Source: an uncultured Candidatus Melainabacteria bacterium (GTDB taxonomy: Bacteria > Cyanobacteriota > Vampirovibrionia > Gastranaerophilales > Gastranaerophilaceae). From it: a stretch of 64,000 nt of DNA. The notes under the pieces were generated by a model. The model was given only the letters and a program-made list of their open reading frames with translations, had not been told where the DNA came from and did not search any database. The translations under genes and the position numbers were made by a program. Location of the stretch: contig CAKUZW010000003.1 of the NCBI GenBank assembly GCA_934718135.1, positions 62,001 to 126,000 on the forward strand, in the 5' to 3' direction. Shown here piece by piece: positions 35,544 through 43,615 of the stretch. The number at the start of each line of letters is the position of its first letter. The stretch's first letter is position 1.

Positions 35544-36122
35544 ATGGTTGAATTAATAAAAGTTGAAAATGAAGATATCTTTGAACTTGCACAATTGGCT
35601 TCAAGTATTTGGCATGAATATTGGGTTAAAATTTTATCTTTTGCACAGATTGAGTATATGATTGAAAAATTTCAATCTGAAAATGCGATTAGAAATCAAA
35701 TTAAGCATGAAAATTATAAATATTTTTTCATAAAAGCTGAAGGTGAAACAATTGGTTACGTAGGCGTATCCTTGAAGGCTGATTATTTGTTTTTGTCAAA
35801 GTTTTATATAAAACATACTTTTAGGCATTGCGGGTATGGAACTCAAGTGTTTGAGATGATTAAAGATTTCGCTTATAAAAATAGGCGTGATAGAATTCGA
35901 TTGACTGTGAATAAGTACAATACAAATACGATTAATGCGTATTTGAGTTGGGGTTTTGAAATGATTGACTCTGTTGAAACCGAAATTGGAGAAGGTTTTA
36001 TAATGGATGATTATATTATGGAATATCATCTGACTCTCCAAGAAGAAGAGGAAGAAGTTGAAATCGAGGAAGAAAACTCTGAAGGGTTGCTTGATACAAA
36101 TTCAATTGATGAAGATTTATAA
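35544..36122 (+). CDS. GNAT-family N-acetyltransferase with acidic tail
   Basis: This 192-residue acetyl-CoA-dependent acetyltransferase has the core strand KAEGETIGYVGVSLKAD and motif A, where FYIKHTFRHCGYGTQVFEMI carries the R/Q-x-x-G-x-G/A-type CoA loop (RHCGYGT). Residues 165-192 form an unusual acidic tail (EEEEEVEIEEENSEG). The acceptor is unknown. No SD is present; TATATT (35532-35537) ends exactly 6 nt before the ATG, which predicts a leaderless mRNA. The next gene starts 3 nt after its stop. Confidence 0.82.
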   Translation: MVELIKVENEDIFELAQLASSIWHEYWVKILSFAQIEYMIEKFQSENAIRNQIKHENYKYFFIKAEGETIGYVGVSLKADYLFLSKFYIKHTFRHCGYGTQVFEMIKDFAYKNRRDRIRLTVNKYNTNTINAYLSWGFEMIDSVETEIGEGFIMDDYIMEYHLTLQEEEEEVEIEEENSEGLLDTNSIDEDL

Positions 36123-36125
36123 AAA

Positions 36126-36533
36126 ATGAAGATTACACGATTTAAAAAACTTATTACTTGGAATGTTGTGGCTTTAGCAGGGTACTTAAACCTTGTGATA
36201 ATGGTATTTTTTATTGTTATGTTAACCTTATCGGCATCACAACTCAATATGCGTGCAGATTTGAACTCATTTTTCTATGACAATATGCTAAGACATGTAA
36301 TTTTCCCATATATAGGTTTTTACAAAACTATTTTGATAGGTTGTTGTCTATTTTTAATAGGTTCTGTGTGGGAGAAAAAGTATTACAACAGGCATGGGGT
36401 GTACGGTTTTAGAATATTTGAAAACCATGATAGGGTGTATTCATTCTTTTTTGTGGTTGGATTAGCACTAAATTTTTTGCCACTATATTTGTTTATGATG
36501 TATGTATTATCAAATATAGTGAAAATAATTTGA
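36126..36533 (+). CDS. Small membrane protein
   Basis: This 135-residue protein has three likely membrane segments (about 10-37 with LAGYLNLVIMVFFIVMLTL, 57-77 with IGFYKTILIGCCLFLIGS, 108-131 with FFVVGLALNFLPLYLFMMYV). It starts 3 nt after the GNAT gene stop, so the two are co-transcribed. No domain is recognised. Confidence 0.7.
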   Translation: MKITRFKKLITWNVVALAGYLNLVIMVFFIVMLTLSASQLNMRADLNSFFYDNMLRHVIFPYIGFYKTILIGCCLFLIGSVWEKKYYNRHGVYGFRIFENHDRVYSFFFVVGLALNFLPLYLFMMYVLSNIVKII

Positions 36534-36590
36534 TTTTATGGTAAAATACATAAAGATAAGCATTGTCGTCTGTTAATAAGGTTAATATAA

Positions 36591-36671
36591 GTCGATGTGA
36601 TGGAATGGTAGACATGCATGCTTGAGGTGCATGTGGCGAGAGCTGTGGGGGTTCAACTCCCCCCATCGACA
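36591..36671 (+). tRNA. tRNA-Leu(GAG)
   Basis: This 81-nt gene has acceptor GTCGATG/CATCGAC, a Leu-type D-arm (GGAATGGTAGACA), anticodon stem CATGC/GCATG around TTGAGGT (anticodon GAG), a short class II variable arm, T-arm GGGGG-TTCAACT-CCCCC and discriminator A. CCA is not encoded. It marks the left edge of the accessory region. Confidence 0.95.
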
Positions 36672-36703
36672 TTTATTATACGAAGTATAAAATATTCACG
36701 TGA

Positions 36704-36845
36704 GGGACGCAGAACCCAACCGAACGAAGTTCGGTCAAGGTTCAAGTGCAAGCGAGCAGAGTGCGAAGGCTTGATTGCGGATAATTGAAAATTATAAAGC
36801 AATCAACCGTAGACACGTTTAATACGAGCGCAGCAAGACAGTCCC
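36704..36845 (+). ncRNA. Candidate structured RNA or structured repeat after tRNA-Leu
   Basis: This unusually G/C-rich 142-nt segment sits in an AT-rich genome. GGGAC (36704-36708) pairs with GTCCC (36841-36845) and encloses CCGAAC-GAA-GTTCGG (36720-36734) and TTGATTGC/GCAATCAA (36771-36778, 36799-36806). A smaller hairpin TTATAC-GAA-GTATAA (36677-36691) lies before it. No ORF is plausible. It is not recognisable as tmRNA, RNase P, SRP or 6S RNA. Strand is assumed to follow the tRNA. Confidence 0.45.
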
Positions 36846-36859
36846 GCCTACAACAACGT

Positions 36860-37471
36860 TTAAACTTTTAGAAAAGGGATACTAATCAAACCTAAAAAGT
36901 ATAATAACAATAATACTCCAAATAAAATAATGGTATATTTAAACAAATTATCTGTATTCATACAATATCTTAAATTTGGGTCATGTACTCGAATTGAATA
37001 GGTGTCTAAATAATATATTACATAGAGTGTCCTAAAAAATAACATTCCAATTTCATGATGTATTACAGGAGAATGGTATTTTTTTAGTGTAAATTTTTCT
37101 ATTATCCTTAATATTCTGTACGCTATAAGTACCTCAAAAATAACATCAATTAATACAAAGACTTTTAATATTATAGTTAGTAAAACAAATATACAAAACC
37201 AAACAAATAAAATTTTAAACTTTTTCAAATCTTTTTCTATAGCTATTTTGCAAATATTATTATAATTAAGCAATATCCATATAAGACTATAGAAAAACGG
37301 AAAACCCAAAACACTCAAAACAAATTCAAATGCTAAAAACAAAAGAATAGAAACTAGTCTAAATTCAGAAAGGTTTGGCTCTACAAAAAACTCTCCACAG
37401 TTATAGCATTTTTCATCATTATACTTAATCTGTTGTCCACAATAAGGACATGCTACAAATCTGTCATCCAT
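36860..37471 (-). CDS. Zinc-ribbon membrane protein
   Basis: This 203-residue protein starts with a CxxC...CxxC zinc ribbon (CPYCGQ at 8-13, CYNCGE at 22-27) followed by about five or six hydrophobic segments. Two regions between helices are basic (KDLKKFK, KFTLKKYH). N-terminal zinc ribbons on membrane proteins are common in anaerobes and carry no single function. A poor ribosome site precedes the ATG. It stands alone in the accessory region. Confidence 0.65.
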   Translation of the reverse strand: MDDRFVACPYCGQQIKYNDEKCYNCGEFFVEPNLSEFRLVSILLFLAFEFVLSVLGFPFFYSLIWILLNYNNICKIAIEKDLKKFKILFVWFCIFVLLTIILKVFVLIDVIFEVLIAYRILRIIEKFTLKKYHSPVIHHEIGMLFFRTLYVIYYLDTYSIRVHDPNLRYCMNTDNLFKYTIILFGVLLLLYFLGLISIPFLKV

Positions 37472-37558
37472 ACACTAGTGCTACAACAAATTTACTGTTT
37501 ATGCAAATCTTACAAGTACATAAACTAAATAAAATTAATACTCGTATATTCTAATATT

Positions 37559-37618
37559 AATACCATCCTAATATTGCAATATAGTTTCATAAGCAATATT
37601 AATCTATGTAAAATATTG
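37559..37618 (+). repeat. Intergenic repeat R1
   Basis: The sequence aataccatcctaatattg and the later agtttcataagcaatatta with aatctatg are shared with R2 (38366-38437); R1 lacks an 11-nt insert present in R2. It lies at the 3' side of the HI1420/HI1419-type toxin-antitoxin pair. Confidence 0.85.
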
Positions 37619-37624
37619 CAATTC

Positions 37625-37969
37625 TTATGCAGTTTTTAGTTTTATATCGCACTCATAACCTAATCCTCGAATGAGTTTGATAGCAGTATCTATACGTGGA
37701 GTGACCTTGCCGTTTAAGATTTCTGACAAATTACTTCTGTCGATTGAGCTTGCTTTTGCAAGTCTTGAGATTTCACCACGGCCACGAGCTTTGACAACAT
37801 AAGTTAAGCACCTTATAAACGTATTAAAATCGCCGTCTTCTAAAAATTCCTGTAAAGTAAGTTCTAGCCACCCTGCTTCAAATTCCGGATTTTGCAAACG
37901 CTCCATCATATCATCGTCAAAGTTTGGAGCCTTATCCAACCATTCTTGTTGTTTATTTGTTAATGTCAT
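37625..37969 (-). CDS. HI1420-type (HigA-like) antitoxin
   Basis: This 114-residue DNA-binding antitoxin has a C-terminal HTH: ISRLAKASSIDRSNLSEILNG (about 73-93) followed by KVTPRIDTAIKLIRGLGYE, typical of the addiction-module antidote HI1420 family. It should neutralise the RelE-like toxin encoded just upstream and autoregulate the pair. The start at 37969 follows GAAAGGA and lies within the toxin gene end (17-nt overlap). The toxin-first order is normal for this family. Confidence 0.85.
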   Translation of the reverse strand: MTLTNKQQEWLDKAPNFDDDMMERLQNPEFEAGWLELTLQEFLEDGDFNTFIRCLTYVVKARGRGEISRLAKASSIDRSNLSEILNGKVTPRIDTAIKLIRGLGYECDIKLKTA

Positions 37970-38300
37970 AATTATTCCTTTCAATGTAGTCTTCAAAATA
38001 TTTGTTCGCCTGTTGTACTACCTTCTTTTGGTCTTTTTTTTCACTGCCTGCTAAAAATAATACAACTGTAGTTTCCAAGTCGTAATAATAAATTCTATAT
38101 CCTTTACCAAAATCAATTCGTAATTCTGATAATTTCGATTTTTTTAATGACTTATGGTCTCCGTACAAACCTTCTTTTAACTTGTCTAATCGTTTAATTA
38201 CACGCAATTGTATTGAAGTGTCTAAACTATCAAGCCAATCAATATATGGACATTTACCATCTGTTGTATAATAGTACTTTATTTCTTTTTCCATATTCAC
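37953..38300 (-). CDS. RelE/ParE-superfamily toxin, HI1419 type
   Basis: This 115-residue addiction-module killer protein of the RelE fold has the HI1419-type N-terminus (PYIDWLDSLD, then a helix IQLRVIKRLDKLKEG), the strand region LSELRIDFGKGYRIYYY and the C-terminal VVLFLAGSEKKDQ. Family members cut mRNA at the ribosome. It overlaps the antitoxin gene by 17 nt. An ATG at 38294 is an equally possible start. The pair is bracketed by repeats R1 and R2. Confidence 0.87.
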   Translation of the reverse strand: MNMEKEIKYYYTTDGKCPYIDWLDSLDTSIQLRVIKRLDKLKEGLYGDHKSLKKSKLSELRIDFGKGYRIYYYDLETTVVLFLAGSEKKDQKKVVQQANKYFEDYIERNNYDINK

Positions 38301-38365
38301 ATTATGTCGGTCAAACCAACATTTGTCAAGAGTAATATTAAGAAATTTTTATAGTTTCATACCAT

Positions 38366-38437
38366 AATACCATCCTAATATTGCAATATGTTTGTGTATA
38401 TAGTTTCATAAGCAATATTAATCTATGAAAGATATTG
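38366..38437 (+). repeat. Intergenic repeat R2
   Basis: This second copy of the repeat is in the same orientation as R1, with 11 extra nt (gtttgtgtata). It lies upstream of the HI1419-type toxin gene, so R1 and R2 flank the pair directly. About 75 nt further on, a perfect hairpin GTTAGGCT-GAA-AGCCTAAC (38514-38532) follows. Confidence 0.85.
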
Positions 38438-38564
38438 TACTTATTGCCTAATCTTGCTATAATCTTTTTGTCGTTGGATTCCCAAATAGCCCACCACCAT
38501 CGGCAATAAATTTGTTAGGCTGAAAGCCTAACCTACATACCAGTAACAAGAATAGGAATGCAAA

Positions 38565-38912
38565 ATGATTTATTTTGGCGATCGATACATTCGACTACTG
38601 TATCAAAGGCTATCAGCAAGATACAAATGGCTCTCTATAATAATACCATGTATATTATTGTTGTTATTGCGGTATTTACAATTATTTCATAGCATAGGTA
38701 AACTTGAATATACTATTTATTCGCCATGTATTATTCATTGTTTATTAAGTGGGATTCCGACTTTAATAAGTACATATGTTTTATTGGTAAGCATGTTTTC
38801 ATCTAAAAAGAAAGTAAAGAAACTATTAAAAACTTTAAGGCAAAATAAATTGATTAAATTTATGTGTTCGGAATTTTTCTTTCGAGAGTTAACTAGTGAC
38901 TTAAAAAAATAA
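38565..38912 (+). CDS. Hypothetical small membrane protein in accessory region
   Basis: This 115-residue protein has a basic N-terminus (YQRLSARYKW), a strong membrane segment (LSIIIPCILLLLL) and a second (PTLISTYVLLVSMF), then a Lys-rich tail (SSKKKVKKLLKTLRQNK). The ribosome site is weak. It lies between repeats R2 and R3. It could be a small membrane-active protein or a non-functional ORF; coding status is moderate. Confidence 0.45.
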   Translation: MIYFGDRYIRLLYQRLSARYKWLSIIIPCILLLLLRYLQLFHSIGKLEYTIYSPCIIHCLLSGIPTLISTYVLLVSMFSSKKKVKKLLKTLRQNKLIKFMCSEFFFRELTSDLKK

Positions 38913-38920
38913 GTACCCCT

Positions 38921-38969
38921 AATATCATCCTAAGATTGTAATGCATTTGCATACATAATTTTATAAGTC
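38921..38969 (+). repeat. Intergenic repeat R3 (diverged copy)
   Basis: The start aatatcatcctaagattg and the later cataattttataag resemble R1 and R2. As after R2, it is followed by a gtcaggct...caacctac segment (38991-39013), here with the hairpin GTGCAAC/GTTGCAC (39003-39024). Confidence 0.6.
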
Positions 38970-39035
38970 TATCCCAACAGAAATGAATTTGTCAGGCTAA
39001 AAGTGCAACCTACGAACGTTGCACATATCGGTCTT

Positions 39036-39186
39036 TTATGATACAATTTGTCTGTCAAAAAGTTCCGGTTGTGGCACCTTAACGACATTTAACTTTTTAG
39101 AGCCTTCCTCAATAGACTCTATTTTAGTATTCAAGAGCTTTTCAGGGCTCCATACTCTTCCAATTCATTAACGTCAGAATGCTCAT
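39036..39186 (-). pseudogene. Possible gene remnant
   Basis: On the minus strand, a reading with one frameshift gives HSDVNELEEYGALK followed by KLLNTKIESIEEGSKKLNV and PQPELFDRQIVS before a stop at 39036. The composition is protein-like, but the fragment is short and unassigned. Confidence 0.35.
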
Positions 39187-39211
39187 TATTATTACGTGGT
39201 AGAATAGAATC

Positions 39212-39496
39212 ATGATTAAATCTTTCAAATGTAAAGAGACAGAGAAGATATGGAATGAAAAGTTTTCAAAGAAGCTTCCTCACGATATTCAAAAACGTGC
39301 ATTGCAAAAGTTGAGAATGTTACATGTAGCTTCGGTTCTTGATGACTTGAAGATACCACCGAGTAACCATTTGGAAGCTCTAACAGGAGACAGACAAGGA
39401 CAACACTCAATTCGTATTAACGACCAGTTTAGAATTTGTTTTCGTTGGCTGGATAATCATTCTTTTGATGTAGAAATCGCAGACTATCACGGTTAA
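39212..39496 (+). CDS. higB: HigB toxin (RelE family, plasmid-maintenance killer)
   Basis: This 94-residue ribosome-dependent mRNA interferase fits the HigB family: IKSFKCKETEKIWNE, then IQKRALQKLRMLHVA, the signature LEALTGDRQGQHSIRINDQFR and ICFRW with C-terminal ADYHG. It is followed by the cognate higA 96 nt downstream. No SD is present. The extended -10 TG-G-TAGAAT ends exactly 6 nt before the ATG, so a leaderless toxin mRNA is predicted. Confidence 0.93.
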   Translation: MIKSFKCKETEKIWNEKFSKKLPHDIQKRALQKLRMLHVASVLDDLKIPPSNHLEALTGDRQGQHSIRINDQFRICFRWLDNHSFDVEIADYHG

Positions 39497-39592
39497 TTTA
39501 ACCTATTTTAACAAAATGCTTTTGTGGGGTTGAAATTACGTGGTACGTACTGTATAATATAAGTAGATGATAAACGATATGGAGATATTGCA

Positions 39593-39889
39593 ATGACTGA
39601 ATATATTGAACTTACAACAGTTGGTGAAATGCTCAAAGAAGAATTCATTGAGCCATTTAACCTTACACAAAATGCTTTAGCTAATGCAATATTTGTTCCT
39701 CCAAACAGAATTCATCAAATTATAAAAGGTCAAAGAAGAATTACAGCGGATACAGACTTGCGTTTGACCACATACTTTGGACTTTCGCAAGGTTATTTCT
39801 TACGTTATCAAGAAGATTATGAACTAAGAGTTGCTAGACGTGAAATTGCTGATGATATAAGTAGAATACAACCAATCGCTATGTGTTAA
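39593..39889 (+). CDS. higA: HigA antitoxin
   Basis: This 98-residue XRE-type HTH antitoxin (VapI/HigA family) has TVGEMLKEEFIEPFNLTQNALA, then VPPNRIHQIIKGQRRITADTDL and LSQGYFLRYQEDYELRVA, all diagnostic. It binds HigB and represses the operon. GGAGAT precedes the ATG. The 96-nt gap from higB is wide for this pair, and TATAAT at 39554-39559 suggests a second promoter feeding the antitoxin alone. Confidence 0.93.
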   Translation: MTEYIELTTVGEMLKEEFIEPFNLTQNALANAIFVPPNRIHQIIKGQRRITADTDLRLTTYFGLSQGYFLRYQEDYELRVARREIADDISRIQPIAMC

Positions 39890-40032
39890 TTTTGGAGTTA
39901 CTCAATATATAAAAATCCTCGAATATTAAAAAAGATTTATAAAATGCAAAATATGTAGATATTTTTTGTTTTTTAATATCACAAATAACCACTTTCTTCC
40001 CCTTGTGTTATAATAATCTCAAAGGATTCAAT

Positions 40033-40533
40033 ATGCAGGTGTCTATAAGTTATTACTTATCCAAAAACTGGTTTCAAAGATATAAGCTTGGCGAGCGTAA
40101 TGCCATGCTTATTCCTAATATGAGCAGGGAACAAGTTGAAAGGGCAAATAGAACTAAAAGGTTGCCTGACAATTATTGGTTAATGACCAAAGAAAAAGAT
40201 AATTATGATCAAAATGGCAAAAGGTTTTCACTAAAACGAGAAATAATGAATCCTCCCGTATATTATCCAAACACTTCACAAGAAGTTAAACCTATACCGG
40301 AACCTGTGATGACAATAATCAAGGGAAATAGAGTTTATACAAAGGATTTCCCACAATTTTATAAAATAGTTCCTGAGGGTTATGAAATAGAGAAAAATAT
40401 TTTTGGCACATTTTTGAAAAAATCAAATGTAAAAAGTGCTGCATTCAATTATTTCCAACCGACTATATACACATCACTTGGTGTTGCAGTATCTTGTTTA
40501 TTTAGTGTAATTTCTAAAAAATTTAAACACTAG
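40033..40533 (+). CDS. Hypothetical protein
   Basis: This 166-residue protein is not recognised. It starts at 40033 (MQVSISYYLSKNW) after AAAGGA, with TATAAT at 40010-40015 upstream. The N-terminal two-thirds are basic and hydrophilic with many prolines (PPVYYPNTSQEVKPIPEP). A single weak hydrophobic segment lies near the C-terminus (YTSLGVAVSCLFSVI, about 145-159), followed by KKFKH, which could be a C-terminal anchor. Confidence 0.55.
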   Translation: MQVSISYYLSKNWFQRYKLGERNAMLIPNMSREQVERANRTKRLPDNYWLMTKEKDNYDQNGKRFSLKREIMNPPVYYPNTSQEVKPIPEPVMTIIKGNRVYTKDFPQFYKIVPEGYEIEKNIFGTFLKKSNVKSAAFNYFQPTIYTSLGVAVSCLFSVISKKFKH

Positions 40534-40591
40534 TGATTCAATAGTTGGCGGATAAACATACTTTGTAAACTATTATCAATTGTAAATCTTT

Positions 40592-40856
40592 TTATACTTG
40601 TTTCAAGTTTGCTAATGTTAAACCATGTTCTTTGATATATTGAATAAGTTTAACATCTTCCAAGTTTATGGTAGGCATAATTAACTGCTTCTTTCGTATC
40701 GTCAGATACTTTGATAACTCTGTTGCGTGAGTTTCCCTCAATTGCAGGTTTCCTGCCTGCTTTAATCGCTACATTAGCACGAATAGTATTAGCTTCGTCT
40801 TCTGTAAGCATAGTTCAGTCGTTCAATATATCTTCAGTAGTTCTAAGCTTTATCAT
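40592..40856 (-). pseudogene. Broken small gene (antitoxin-like size) with stop and frameshift
   Basis: From the ATG at 40856 the minus strand reads MIKLRTTEDILND, then TGA, then TMLTEDEANTIRANVAIKAG and IKVSDDTKEAVNYAYHKL; a frameshift there gives LEDVKLIQYIKEHGLTLANL to a stop at 40592. Repairing one TGA and one frameshift restores about 88 residues. The 53-codon middle piece (40650-40811) could still be translated. Family unknown; size and location suit a decayed antitoxin. Confidence 0.55.
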
Positions 40857-40884
40857 TCGCTAACTCCTTCAAGAAGTTTGTAAA

Positions 40885-41514
40885 TTAAAATTTAAATTTA
40901 TCCATAATTTGTCTAAATAGACTTTTTTTCTCTGGTACTAAATCAACTACTTGATATTTTTCCATTAAATCATTTGTAGCGATTTTTAATTTTTTGTTAT
41001 AAATTTTTTCTTTAGCTAATTTTGTGGCTTCTTCTGATTGTTGGGCAACTTCTTCTGCAATTCTATCTTGTTCTTCTCGTTCTAGAAGTTTTGATAATTC
41101 CGCTATTTGTTCATATTTACTTAAATTTTTAAATTTCTTATATTCATCAGCGGCAGTTTGTCCGAAAAGATTTCTAAAAATTAGTGGTTCATTTGGATTG
41201 TATCCTCCATAAGTATCTTCGCATCCGGAAGAAAGACATGTGTACTCATGCCATTTCCCTAATAACCCTTCTTCATGCCTGAATTTTCCCAGATAATCTG
41301 TATTATCATTCGGTTTTGTACTTCTAATTTTGAAATCATGAGCATCTTTTTCTATACAAACATTATAAAGTTTTACATTTTTTACATCATTTCCAAGTTT
41401 TTCTAAATTTACAATATGTGACAATCCGGATTTTTCAATTTCTGGGTACAATTTTGAATTTATTTTTAATGCCATTCCAAAATTTTGATTGTTTTGAACA
41501 TTATTTACTCTCAT
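40885..41514 (-). CDS. Hypothetical protein with Asn-rich N-terminus
   Basis: This 209-residue protein starts MRVNNVQNNQNFGMALKINS, matching the N-terminal style of the 224-residue protein at 18876-19550. The centre has a short Cys-containing segment (YTCLSSGCEDTYGGYN, about 93-108). The C-terminal half is a long Glu/Lys/Ala helix (KLLEREEQDRIAEEVAQQSE), and the protein ends with a basic amphipathic RQIMDKFKF. No signal peptide or membrane helix is seen. GAAAGGAT precedes the ATG. Function unknown. Confidence 0.65.
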   Translation of the reverse strand: MRVNNVQNNQNFGMALKINSKLYPEIEKSGLSHIVNLEKLGNDVKNVKLYNVCIEKDAHDFKIRSTKPNDNTDYLGKFRHEEGLLGKWHEYTCLSSGCEDTYGGYNPNEPLIFRNLFGQTAADEYKKFKNLSKYEQIAELSKLLEREEQDRIAEEVAQQSEEATKLAKEKIYNKKLKIATNDLMEKYQVVDLVPEKKSLFRQIMDKFKF

Positions 41515-41624
41515 GCACTTATATCCTTTCTTTTTATTGTTTAGTATAGCATATTAAAACTTGTAAAAATAAATTTTGCTATTTATTTTAATAAAAAAAA
41601 GTAACAAGCGATATGAATTAATTT

Positions 41625-42635
41625 TTACAAACCTGTTTTGCTTGAGAGATTTAGAACTTTTAAAAGCGACAGGACAGAAGCAAATTCATCAAACAAGTGC
41701 TTATATTGATGTATATCGTCAATTCTGCGTAACAAATGATTCATTTCAAATAAATCTTTATTTGTTGCAAGTAATACAAGCATTGAATCTCCAAAAATTG
41801 AACATTTTAATTTGTTTATTCTAAAACTTGTTTGAAGTTGCATAAATCTATCCATGAATGCAGTATTGAACAAATATCTAGCTTCAATTTGTCCTCCTGC
41901 TTCTATTTGAGTTTTTTGAACATAGACATTGTATTTTTTATTAAATTTTTCGTATTCAAATTCAACTTTTTCAAAACCTTCCGGAGTTTTGTTTTTCAAC
42001 AAACCTTTTGAATAGATTAAAACACGAGATTTAATTTTTTTCTTCATTTTGAAGTGCATAGCAATCCCTTTAAAAAGTTGGACATCTTCTGTCTTTCCTC
42101 CTATGTGCCTTATTGTATTTATAACTTTAGTTTCTAAGATTGTAAAAGGGCAATCATTATAGACTCCTGTAAACGTATCATCTGGAGAATCATAACTCAC
42201 AGATTTATTAAATAGCATTGAATTATTATAAATAGAATTTGGAATATAACCTGAACAATAAACAGGACCTAATGAGTTATAGAAATTTCCTCCTGCTCCA
42301 TATTCAATATCCTGATCAAACACTTTCAAAAGCTCAGAAAATAAATCCGTTTTAATACAATTTTGATATTCTTTATTTTCAGAATTAATGTTCAAAATTA
42401 AAAGAAAAATTATTAATATAACCCCTATATAAGATAAAAAAGAATTTTGAACAACTAGTGCAGAAATAAAAGATATAAAAAAAAAGAAAAGATACATTGA
42501 AAGCATGGTTTTATCAGAGAATAAGGCTTTAATATGCTCTTTTTGAAATTTTTTCCATCGAGGCAAATTTTTCTGCATAACTTTTGCAAATTCAATTGCA
42601 AAATTGTTTTTATACTTTTCCATACATTGTGACAT
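41625..42635 (-). CDS. DUF3137-like membrane protein, array copy 1
   Basis: This 336-residue protein is the last of four tandem paralogues. Two membrane segments (about 45-85) near the N-terminus precede a cytoplasmic domain with the family-like phrases KSRVLIYSKGLLKN, EFEKFNKKYNVYVQKTQ (approximately), GGQIEARYLFNTAFMDRFMQ and the shared end FDEFASVLS...LNLSSKTGL. The fold matches what is known as DUF3137 (function unknown). The start MSQCMEKYKNNFAIEFAKVM follows AAGGAGAAA. It is probably co-transcribed with the other copies. Confidence 0.8.
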   Translation of the reverse strand: MSQCMEKYKNNFAIEFAKVMQKNLPRWKKFQKEHIKALFSDKTMLSMYLFFFFISFISALVVQNSFLSYIGVILIIFLLILNINSENKEYQNCIKTDLFSELLKVFDQDIEYGAGGNFYNSLGPVYCSGYIPNSIYNNSMLFNKSVSYDSPDDTFTGVYNDCPFTILETKVINTIRHIGGKTEDVQLFKGIAMHFKMKKKIKSRVLIYSKGLLKNKTPEGFEKVEFEYEKFNKKYNVYVQKTQIEAGGQIEARYLFNTAFMDRFMQLQTSFRINKLKCSIFGDSMLVLLATNKDLFEMNHLLRRIDDIHQYKHLFDEFASVLSLLKVLNLSSKTGL

Positions 42636-42646
42636 TTATTTTCTCC

Positions 42647-43615
42647 TTACAAACCTGTTTTGCTAGAGAGATTTAGAACTTCTAGAAATGACAAGACGGA
42701 AGCGAATTCATCAAATAATGTTTGGTAATTATTTATATCATCAATTTTTTTGAACAATGGATTTATTTCAAACAAATCTCTATTAGTCGCCAAAAGAACT
42801 AGCATTGTATCTTCAAAAATAGAACATTTTATTTCCCCAATTTTAAAACTTGTTTGAAGTTGCATAAATCTATCCATAAAAGCTGTATTAAAAAGATATC
42901 TAGCTTCTATCTGTCCACTTGTTTCATCTTTGGATTTTTGAACATATACATCATATTTTTGGTTAAATTTATTATATTCAAACTCGACTTTTTCGAACCC
43001 TTTAGGAGTTTTGTTAAATCCGCTTTTTGAATAAATTAAGACTCTGGATTTAACTTTTTTTTGCATTTTAAAGTACATTGAGATTCCTTTAAAAAGTCTT
43101 GTTTCTTGGGTTTCTCCATGCGAAGTTTTAATATAATTCAAATTGGCTTCTGTAATAACAAATGGGCTGTCCTTAAAAATTCCACAAAATCTATTATCTA
43201 CGGAAATATGGCGTACTGGTTTGTCAAATAACTGAGAATTATTATATTCAGAATATGAAATTTCGCCACAGTCATAAACAATATCATGACCAAATGCTTT
43301 TAAAAGGTTTGTATAGAGGTCTGTTTTTAACTCTTCTTTTAATTTATAAATTTCATAGAAAATAGCAGCAAATATAGCTCCAATAAAACCGATTATTGAT
43401 AATATGATATGGATATTCAAATTATAATCCATTCCTTCATTTTTTACAGGAATAAATCCGGCAAAAAAAACACCAATATATATCAATATCCATTTTGTAT
43501 ATAAATTTTCAACTCGAGTTTTTTGAGATGTCCTCCATCTTTGACCATTTTTTTGCATAACCTTTGCAAACTCAAATGCGAATTTTTCCTTATATTTGTT
43601 CATACATTGTGGCAT
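42647..43615 (-). CDS. DUF3137-like membrane protein, array copy 2
   Basis: This 322-residue paralogue begins MPQCMNKYKEKFAFEFAKVM, has two hydrophobic segments (IYIGVFFAGFIPV, IHIILSIIGFIGAIFAAIF) and the conserved GQIEARYLFNTAFMDRFMQL block, and ends LSSKTGL. It lacks the SGYIPNSIYNNS-type insert of copies 1 and 3. Its ribosome site TAAGGAGGAAATAA is part of a duplicated stub of another copy's 5' end. Twelve nt separate it from copy 1. Confidence 0.8.
   Translation of the reverse strand: MPQCMNKYKEKFAFEFAKVMQKNGQRWRTSQKTRVENLYTKWILIYIGVFFAGFIPVKNEGMDYNLNIHIILSIIGFIGAIFAAIFYEIYKLKEELKTDLYTNLLKAFGHDIVYDCGEISYSEYNNSQLFDKPVRHISVDNRFCGIFKDSPFVITEANLNYIKTSHGETQETRLFKGISMYFKMQKKVKSRVLIYSKSGFNKTPKGFEKVEFEYNKFNQKYDVYVQKSKDETSGQIEARYLFNTAFMDRFMQLQTSFKIGEIKCSIFEDTMLVLLATNRDLFEINPLFKKIDDINNYQTLFDEFASVLSFLEVLNLSSKTGL

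Noticed and set aside
36671..37471. Integrated phage or ICE at tRNA-Leu
   Set aside because: No integrase, phage structural or conjugation genes are present, and no repeat of the tRNA 3' end was found downstream by eye.
38514..38532. GTTAGGC and GCCTAAC resembling integron attC core sites
   Set aside because: The order is reversed relative to attC (RYYYAAC first, GTTRRRY last) and only 3 nt separate them; it is a simple hairpin. No integrase is present.
40592..40856. TGA read as Trp or Gly (alternative genetic code)
   Set aside because: Every other gene in the window is open without in-frame TGA; one decayed gene does not support recoding.
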